A stretch of 64,000 nucleotides of DNA from Nilaparvata lugens. Its lineage: Eukaryota > Arthropoda > Insecta > Hemiptera > Delphacidae. The stretch lies in assembly GCF_014356525.2 (NCBI RefSeq), contig NC_052507.1, positions 47,874,685 to 47,938,684 of the forward strand, in the 5' to 3' direction. The notes under the pieces are model-generated. The model saw nothing but the letters and a program-made list of their open reading frames with translations. It had not been told where the DNA came from and searched no databases. Made by a program: the position numbers and the translations under genes. Positions 55,161 to 64,000 of the stretch are shown one piece after another (position 1 is the stretch's first letter; each line of letters begins with the position of its first letter).

Positions 55161-55955
55161 TTTAAATACTACCTCACCACGCTATACTTTGGGGGGGGGG
55201 CGCGCATATCAAAATCTCGCCCCGGGCGCCTATTAACCTCGGGGCGGCCCTGATGTACACAAAGAAAAATGTTAATACAGTTTTCCAATCAATAGTAATG
55301 TTTACAGCTATTTTAATAGACAGGCTACAGCACTTAGAATGACTCAGTGTAACTACCACACTATGATGAATAGTTTTGTTGCGTTTAGAAAAAGAATGTA
55401 CAATAAGTTAGCAGTTGAAATGAAAGAGCTTGAGATTAGACAGTTCAAAATTTGTTTAAAAAATATTTTAATCCACTGCTGTCCTTACAGTAATGACTTG
55501 ATGTAATGTATAAATAATGTGATGTAATTTGTAACATTAATGACCTGTGATATATTTATGTTAAATTTTGTTATAATTGACTGCTAACCTTACAGTTTGA
55601 AATACTTAATAATGTGATGTAATTTTATGACCTGTGATACATTGTTAAGTTTGTGATTGTATATTTTTTGACAATGTCTTGCATTATTGTTTTTAATGTT
55701 CTGACAATAAAGGAATCTTGAATCCTAAATCTTATAAAAATTACACATTTGTTTAGAACCGAACCTGAAATTTGTTGTTCAATAAGTTTTAAAGGTTAAA
55801 GGGTAGGTTAGGGAGATTAAGTTTTTGCGACAATATTTTGATATTATTTGAAATACAGTGATTCAGTAATTCAGTAGTCTCCATCCATGACCAGCACTTG
55901 CTGGATAGATTGCGTCATAAAAAATAAAACTTGAAACTTGATAACTAGACTGAGA

Positions 55956-57162
55956 TCAAGATGGGAGGTCGGCCATAGATCTCAGAAAACATTGGATTGA
56001 CTCTTCATCCAGACTCACAAGCTTCTCACAAAGTGCCTTCTTGAAGATTTTTTTCTCCTGTTCACGGAAATACACAAGCATCCAGTTGTAAATCTCAAGT
56101 GCACGGACAAGGAAGCTATTATAAGATCGAGTCAGTCTGGCCTGAGGCAAATTGATGTCATTCCTCCTCCTTGTGTTGTGACTATGTACATGTCCTCTCT
56201 GCTGAAAGGTATGATGTCCTCTTCTCAACAGTAACAGGGAACTAAAGAGATACTAGCTATAGACCGTCATAATCCTCATCCTCCTAAAGATTGGCGCACA
56301 GTGCTCCAGCCGATGAGATGAGGTGATGATCCGGAGGACTTTCTTTTGCAGAAGCAAGATCCTTCTACAGCCTGCTGCATGACCCCAAAGCACTATTCCA
56401 TAATTGATATGGCTGTGGAAGAGGCCATGGTATGCCGTAACCATGTACTCCAAAGAAACATGACCCCTCAGCTTACGCATCAAATAAGACACTCTTGACA
56501 GTCTATTGCAGATCATGTCAACATGCTGCTCCCATGTCAAAGTGGCATCCATCATGAATCCGAGCAGCGTCACACCGCAATCCCCCAAGATTGGAGGGTT
56601 CCGCCTCAGAGTGCAGAGTAGATTTTGCGTCCTCCTCTCGTTCAGTGCAAGTCTGTTCATCCGGAACCAATCACTGACAACCTCCAATAGTTGGGCAGAC
56701 CTGTGTAACGCCAAGTCGACATCCTCATCCCTGGCAACTAGGGTTGTGTCATCAGCAAATAGCACAGCACTTCCATTCAGCCCGTGGTCATTGATGTAGA
56801 TGAGGGAGAGGAGAGGTCCCTGAGTCTGAGATAGGCTGATTAATAGTTGTCCTTCACTTCACACCAGCAACGGCCGATCTGTAGAGCCTGTTGGCAACTA
56901 GCACCAGTGCCCTGATGTTGCTCTGCTGTATGTCGGCTGTATACCACTGCTTGGCATCCACTGATGAAGGCTTACCACTCGAGACTCCATAGGACCTATT
57001 CAGTTTGGAGGGGAAAAATACAGTAAACAGTGAGTTGAAGACATTGAAAAACTCACTGAAAACCACATTTGGACCCTGAAGTGCTTCCGGGTTTTCCCAT
57101 TCAATCCCGCGAAGAGTGGGAAACTCTTCATAATTAACTACATAATTATCTTCATAATTCAA
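55956..57162 (-). pseudogene. LINE ORF2 fragments with internal deletion
   Basis: Minus-strand pieces: 57162-56854 is the linker between endonuclease and RT (S-S-V-D-A-K-Q-W-Y-T-A-D, R-L-Y-R-S-A). From 56799, Y-I-N-D and V-L-F-A-D-D-T-T-L-V-A-R-D begin the RT palm, followed by thumb sequence (to 56253), and 56228-55956 is the C-terminal H-S-H-N-T-R-R-R domain. The RT fingers between linker and palm are deleted (junction near 56830). Its closest resemblance in this window is the fragment at 4022-4840. Confidence 0.82.
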
Positions 57163-57164
57163 GA

Positions 57165-57800
57165 TTTAAGATTCATTTATTGTCAGAACACTTTAACAAA
57201 AATGCAAGACAAAGTCAACAATTAAATAAAAAAATCTAAAATATAACATTAAACATTAATAGTCATCACAGTCACATCGTAATATATACAAAAGAAGACA
57301 AAGATAAGCAAATTCTATATAATATAATAAACATTTTTAAAACAGTTATATCACAGTTAAGAAAATACACAGACATCACCACAAATCCTCATAACCATAT
57401 GGACAGCAGTCAATTAGAATCTTTCTAACGAAAAACTTAAAACTATTAATATCACATTCTTTAATATTAGCAGGCAGTTTATTAAATAACCTCTTTCCAA
57501 ATTCAACAAAACTTCAAAGTTAAATGGTAATTGCACTGTGATAATCTAAGTGCTTCTGCTTGTCTTGTAAAATGATTGTGAATATTACTATTTATGGGTA
57601 AGATGGAAAGATTTTTTCTGGTAGACATCAGACATTCAAACACATACAAAGCATAAACAATCATATATTAAGTTTTTTAAACAGAGGTCGACAATTTGCT
57701 CTACTATCTACTTTACAAATGATCCTTATGGCCCTTTTTTGTACAACAAAAAGTTTCTTCATATTGGTATCTCTCCCCCATGCCAAAATACCATAGAACA
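57165..57800 (-). pseudogene. LINE 3' fragment (same family as 52310-55735)
   Basis: On the minus strand, decayed RT C-terminal text is visible: G-I-L-A-W-G-R, K-K-L-F-V-V-Q-K-R-A-I-R-I-I-C-K, and N-C-R-P-L-F. It ends at a 3' terminus with 'gttctgacaataaatgaatc'. Several stops and frame breaks. Confidence 0.7.
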
Positions 57801-58688
57801 GGTGTGACTGAATGGAAGCATAATTGTCTGATGGTCAACAACCACAGGCTCCACTATTTCCACAGTTTAGTCTCACAGTGTAGTTCCAGTGTAGTGTACA
57901 GTTCAAAGCCTTTTGCTGATGATATAACATTTCTGTACAGACTTGTAGTATCGTTACAGAATGATCAAATTGAATGCACCAGAAACGAAATCTGGAAAGA
58001 GCCATAGAAGCAAGACAGACAAGTCACAATGTGTTTCTCCAGATTTTGTTTTTCATCTGCATGCATGGTCTCGCCTTTCTATGGACAGACACATTATGAA
58101 CACTATAGTACCTGTACTTTCTTCCTCTAATCCGTTAAACCTTAGTTATTTGAGTTTACAAGTCACAAATTGTGAATTGTAGTGTAGGCCTACTTGTCCA
58201 CTTGAGTAACTATAGATGTATTTTACTACAATACTGGGCATTGCAAGACGGCAGTCTTATGAATTGATTCACTCATAATACAGTATAACAGTATAACTTT
58301 TACTGTGGGGGTTTCATGTTTCAATGGCAGTGATACTTCACGGTGAGCGCACACTTTTTGCATGGTGCTTTTGTTTTATCTGGATTCTGTATATTCAGTC
58401 TTCAGTCTCATGCGCATTTACGAAGAGTGGAGTGAAGCAAAATAAATGAGAAATTTGGCAGAGATATCCAGCTTTTTTGATAAAATTGGTTAGATATTGG
58501 TATTTTATATTCAATCTATATATATTTCGATTCTACCCACACATACATAAATAGGTCCATAAACATTCTAATTAAAAAGTACAAAGCTGTTTGTTCATTT
58601 TGGTTTCTTAGCTTTAATGTAACGGCTTGGAGAATCCAGAAGGGGTTAGAGAAGTTAAAATGTGTTTCTAATCAATTTCCTTTTACAG
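57800..58688. other. Upstream region of the PCGF gene, no coding sequence recognised
   Basis: Short frames at 57780-58182 have no domain. An acceptor 'ttttacag' at 58681-58688 implies a non-coding 5' exon of the PCGF gene somewhere upstream, but I could not place its donor. Confidence 0.45.
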
Positions 58689-58703
58689 ATTCCACTCGTC
58701 TGA

Positions 58704-61076
<2,373 letters not shown>

Positions 61077-61341
61077 GTAAGATTACATCACGACATTCGC
61101 CTATACTAGAACTAAATCTTCTTTCGTTTTCACCTGGAGGGGCCAACTTCCATTGGAGATGTCTACCTCCAATTAGAACGAGAATAGTTGGCTAACATGT
61201 CATAAGTCATAGAAACAAGTGCAGTTGCCAAAGTTGACAAACAGGTTCACTCTATGCAGTGCTCCCAAAGAGGAAACTGCGTACGCTATTATCATGAGGT
61301 GTAGAACACTCGCTGAATACTACAGAACGCTATCCGCTTAA

Positions 61342-62128
61342 GGATAGCTTCAAACGCATTCGGGTTCGTTTTCGGTTCGGTTCGGTTCGTTACCGAAAAC
61401 GAATGAGGCTTTCATACATGTCAGATTTTAATTCGTACGGTTCTAATTAGGTATTTTCTTCTCAAACACAGCTGTGTTTGGATTTTCACAGTTCATGCTG
61501 GTATATTTAAATATAACAGCTGATGTTAAATTGTAAGATGTTATTTCTTGAACAACAAAATTTTAAAGTTAATTGAAAATATTGTGAATATTATTTGAAT
61601 AGTTTCTTTTTTATTATGTTAATTGTGGATGTTCAGAGAGATTATTTTTTTAAATTAAAATTTTTTTCCTTGTTTTGAAACATGTTAAGCTATATAAACT
61701 TCATCTCTTCTCTCCATTGATGAAATCGTGGAATATTCGTGGAAAAATGAAAAATAATGATGAAAAAATATAAATTCTCCCTGAGTTTTAATTTATCTCT
61801 TTCATATTTTTTTAGCAAACTATTCATTGAGAAATAAATGTGAACTAACTGAAATGAATTGACCATATGATTTTGACTTGGAAAATTTTGAAACAGATAA
61901 TCACGATATTAGGTTAAAATAAAAACAAAAAAGGCAAGCGTGTGTTAAAACTTTGTTTTTTTCCTGTTTCCCTAGCAACGAATTCGAATATGATGAAACC
62001 TATTCGTGTTGCGGGGGCGTTCGGTTCTATGCGGTTTCTATTCGGTACCGAATTCAAACCGAATTACCGTTTCACACTTATCGGAATTTGCCGAAAACGA
62101 AACGAACCGAATGAGTGTGAAACTAGCC
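61342..62128. mobile_element. Harbinger-like MITE (787 bp)
   Basis: TAA flanks both ends (61339-61341, 62129-62131). The left terminus GGATAGCTTCAAACGCATTC and the right-end complement GGCTAGTTTCACACTCATTC are inverted. Both are followed inward by 'ggttcgttttcgg'-like repeats. No transposase frame: the 111-codon frame over the right end is non-coding. It lies in the PCGF intron after exon 3. Confidence 0.75.
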
Positions 62129-62393
62129 TAAGCATGGCAACATCACGGCCGCTATGTCTATGCTTTCCTCTGCTCCGCATATCCCTCCGATTTGGGAGAT
62201 GTTTTTATTCCACTATAGTAGGAGCAGCTACTTTTCAATCAATGTATGTTTTGTTGAACTTAAACAGAATTGGATAGCTCAATGAAGTCAACTGGTTCAA
62301 TACATGAACTAGAACATTCATACAAAATTATCTTACAAATTGTTGATGAGCTATAATTTTGGTGCTAAATGATTGAATTGTCTTTTGCCTTTC

Positions 62394-62806
62394 TTACAAC
62401 ATTGGTGATGAGAAGATTCCTGTATCTGGTGTTGTGGTTGTGGTTTCTGGTTTGAAATGTTGTTGGATTCGTGTGTAATCTGCATAGTATCTCCTTGGAG
62501 TAAAGCTGTCTTGGATCATCACGTTAAACTCATCGAATAGCTGCTCCGATGAATAGCGTGGTGGCTTCTGGTTGATGACCCTCATGATCAGCTTCTGTAC
62601 CCTGAAGACGGTTCGATGTGTACGAAGCTTGTTCCTCCCCATCCTACAATCCCATACAGCATGAGGGACTGTGCTAGAAAAAAGTAGATTACTCTTAGGC
62701 ATTCTTTGTCGACCAGTGTTGTCAGGATCCTGAATCTGTTGTTGGTCTTCTTCAGTCTCCCGCATATTTCATTGAGATGATGATCCCAGCGCAGAAAATA
62801 GTTCAT
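62394..62806 (-). pseudogene. LINE RT C-terminal fragment in the PCGF intron
   Basis: Minus-strand codons 62806-62588 give W-D-H-H-L-N-E-I-C-G-R-L-K-K and S-L-M-L-Y-G-I-V-G-W-G-G, the thumb end of a jockey-type RT. After a frame change, F-R-V-Q-K-L-I-M-R-V-I and F-N-V-M-I follow to 62394. No catalytic motif remains. Confidence 0.8.
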
Positions 62807-62819
62807 TGTAACGCCCAGG

Positions 62820-64000
62820 TATTTCTATGACTGTTTCTTGTGAACTCTGTATGAAGTGTTATTCCGTTGGTTCATGATTATTATCTTTATTGTTGATGAT
62901 TATTATTATTATATCTTGATTATTATTATCTCCTGTTTGCTGTCCATGTTGAGTCGCCGAAAAGGTCAGAAAGACGGAATAATATTTATATAATATCCAT
63001 CCAACCATCAATCATATGTTTTTAACGTAATTGAGAAACTAGTTTCAATTTAATTCTATTTCATATCTTGCTTGGCTTCCATCTGGTTTGTTTATTGAAT
63101 TTTGGATAAGAAATTTAGGCAGTGATGCCTCTTTTCTACCATTGTACTTGTTTAAATTCTTAAAATTGAATGCATATTATGAGTGGAGTGTATTCCTCGT
63201 CCTTTTGGCTCTCCTGAACAAAAGCATTCATTTTTGATAAGCATAACATCACTGAATGCTGTATCAAATGACCTCCAGTTGCAATGCTTCGCTTTTGTTT
63301 CCCACCTTTCCTTGTTCAGCTACAAAAGCGGTCGTTCTTCTACATGTAGGCGTAGGCCTACATAAGAAGTGTCTAGTACTTGTTAATTACAGTATCTACG
63401 TCATTCATATCCTTGAAAATATTCTATGAATTTTCATTTTTCAACTTCATTCAACATTGAATGAACTAGGATCTATTTCCAGCTAGGATTTTTAAATTTA
63501 TAGGAAACTAGGATTTCTAACTATTGATATCCATTATACATTAGGTTTAGTAGATCACTACTAAATTATTAGTTACATTGAAATAGCTATAAAATGATGC
63601 AATAACAAATCTTCCTTTATAAAACAACTCATCCCATTTCACATTTATTGTTTAGATTTCGGATACTAAAATCGCTATGCCAATTATAGATCAGCTTGTG
63701 TCATGATTCATTTTCCAATTATAATTAAAAATGTTATATGTTTATATATATTGGTTATATGTTCATATTATAAACGGCTGTAATGTGTGAATAATTTATT
63801 CATGAGGTTGAGTTAGGACTAGACTGTTTACTCCAGCTCTCTAGCACGTAGTTACAATGATAATACAATCGAGAGAAAACTCTTGTTCATTGAGGATATT
63901 TATTCAGTTGGTCAATTGTTCACCTATCGTTCGAATTATTCCAAGGCAATAGGCCTACTCACACAGACGCACTTAAGACGAAAATTTCAGACTTTCAATT
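62820..64000. other. A+T-rich intronic or downstream DNA, no gene seen
   Basis: Contains a short ATT-rich tract at 62880-62930. The next expected PCGF exon (V-N-V-C-L-E-C-type text) was looked for on the + strand and not found, so the gene probably continues past the window end. Confidence 0.5.

Larger units (their letters stand above)
52746..55252. mobile_element. hAT-type element (2.5 kb) inserted in a LINE
   Basis: A perfect 8-bp duplication ATGTACAC flanks it (52738-52745, 55253-55260). Left end CAGGGCCGCCC and right end GGGGCGGCCCTG are inverted, and both subterminal regions are G+C-rich ('cgccccgggcgcc' occurs on each side). No transposase frame. Inside are RTE LINE pieces (53275-53470 and 55026-55160), a family A copy (53514-54335) and family C sequence (54366-55030). 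Confidence 0.9.
52310..55735 (+). mobile_element. LINE 3' fragment split by a hAT insertion
   Basis: Before the hAT (52310-52745) the plus strand encodes decayed RT C-terminal text: N-K-D-K-T-Q-like codons, L-G-I-T-L-Q-N-K-L-K-W, and T-H-C-R-P-L-F. After it (55261-55735) the sequence resumes K-K-N-V-N-T-V-F-Q and ends 'gttctgacaataaaggaatc', a LINE 3' end. The copy at 57165-57800 on the minus strand has the same 3' end ('attcatttattgtcagaaca'). Several stops are present. Confidence 0.75.

Noticed and set aside
57780..58182. Possible short host exons upstream of the PCGF gene
   Set aside because: No conserved peptide and no phase-compatible splice pair. The left end overlaps a LINE relic.
61942..62277. 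111-codon plus-strand ORF
   Set aside because: It overlaps the terminal repeat of the Harbinger-like MITE and shows no domain.

Overview
This window looks like eukaryotic, insect nuclear DNA. It is A+T-rich, host genes are split into short exons by long introns, and transposable elements fill most of the remaining space. The mix of mariner, hAT, Harbinger, RTE, CR1/jockey-like LINE and Ty3/gypsy relics, with many 'taggccta'-type motifs, suggests a hemipteran, possibly a planthopper. The species assignment is inference.

Three conserved host genes can be assembled exon by exon from protein similarity and GT/AG splice sites. (1) Bub3, the spindle-checkpoint WD40 protein, is on the + strand with seven coding exons between 6346 and 30064. 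It appears complete at 329 codons. (2) Arp1 (centractin, the actin-related filament protein of dynactin) is on the - strand with three coding exons between 41174 and 51171. It appears complete at 376 codons. (3) A PCGF3-type Polycomb RING-finger gene (Drosophila l(3)73Ah) is on the + strand. Its first three coding exons (134 codons) lie at 58707-61076 and the rest is outside the window. Bub3 and Arp1 are tail to tail about 11 kb apart. Arp1 and the PCGF gene are head to head about 7.5 kb apart. No operon, CRISPR array, rRNA gene or convincing tRNA gene is present.

Layout: 1-6.3 kb holds interspersed repeats, a piggyBac-like MITE, a LINE fragment and a Harbinger foldback. 6.3-30.1 kb is Bub3, whose introns hold a LINE, tandem repeats, a hAT element, RTE fragments, a mariner copy and MITEs. 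30-41 kb is intergenic and includes a 5.5-kb hAT element with other repeats nested in it. 41.2-51.2 kb is Arp1, whose 6.5-kb first intron contains a decayed LINE abutting a gypsy gag-pol relic. 51.2-58.7 kb holds stacked LINEs with a hAT insertion that itself contains RTE and MITE pieces. 58.7-64 kb is the PCGF gene start with a Harbinger MITE and a LINE fragment.

I did not find a new enzymatic or defence system. The most informative content is the nested TE history, which can be ordered from target-site duplications (TSDs) visible in the sequence. Also notable are foldback elements whose two arms each carry a mariner transposase C-terminal tail, or in one case a Harbinger N-terminal piece.
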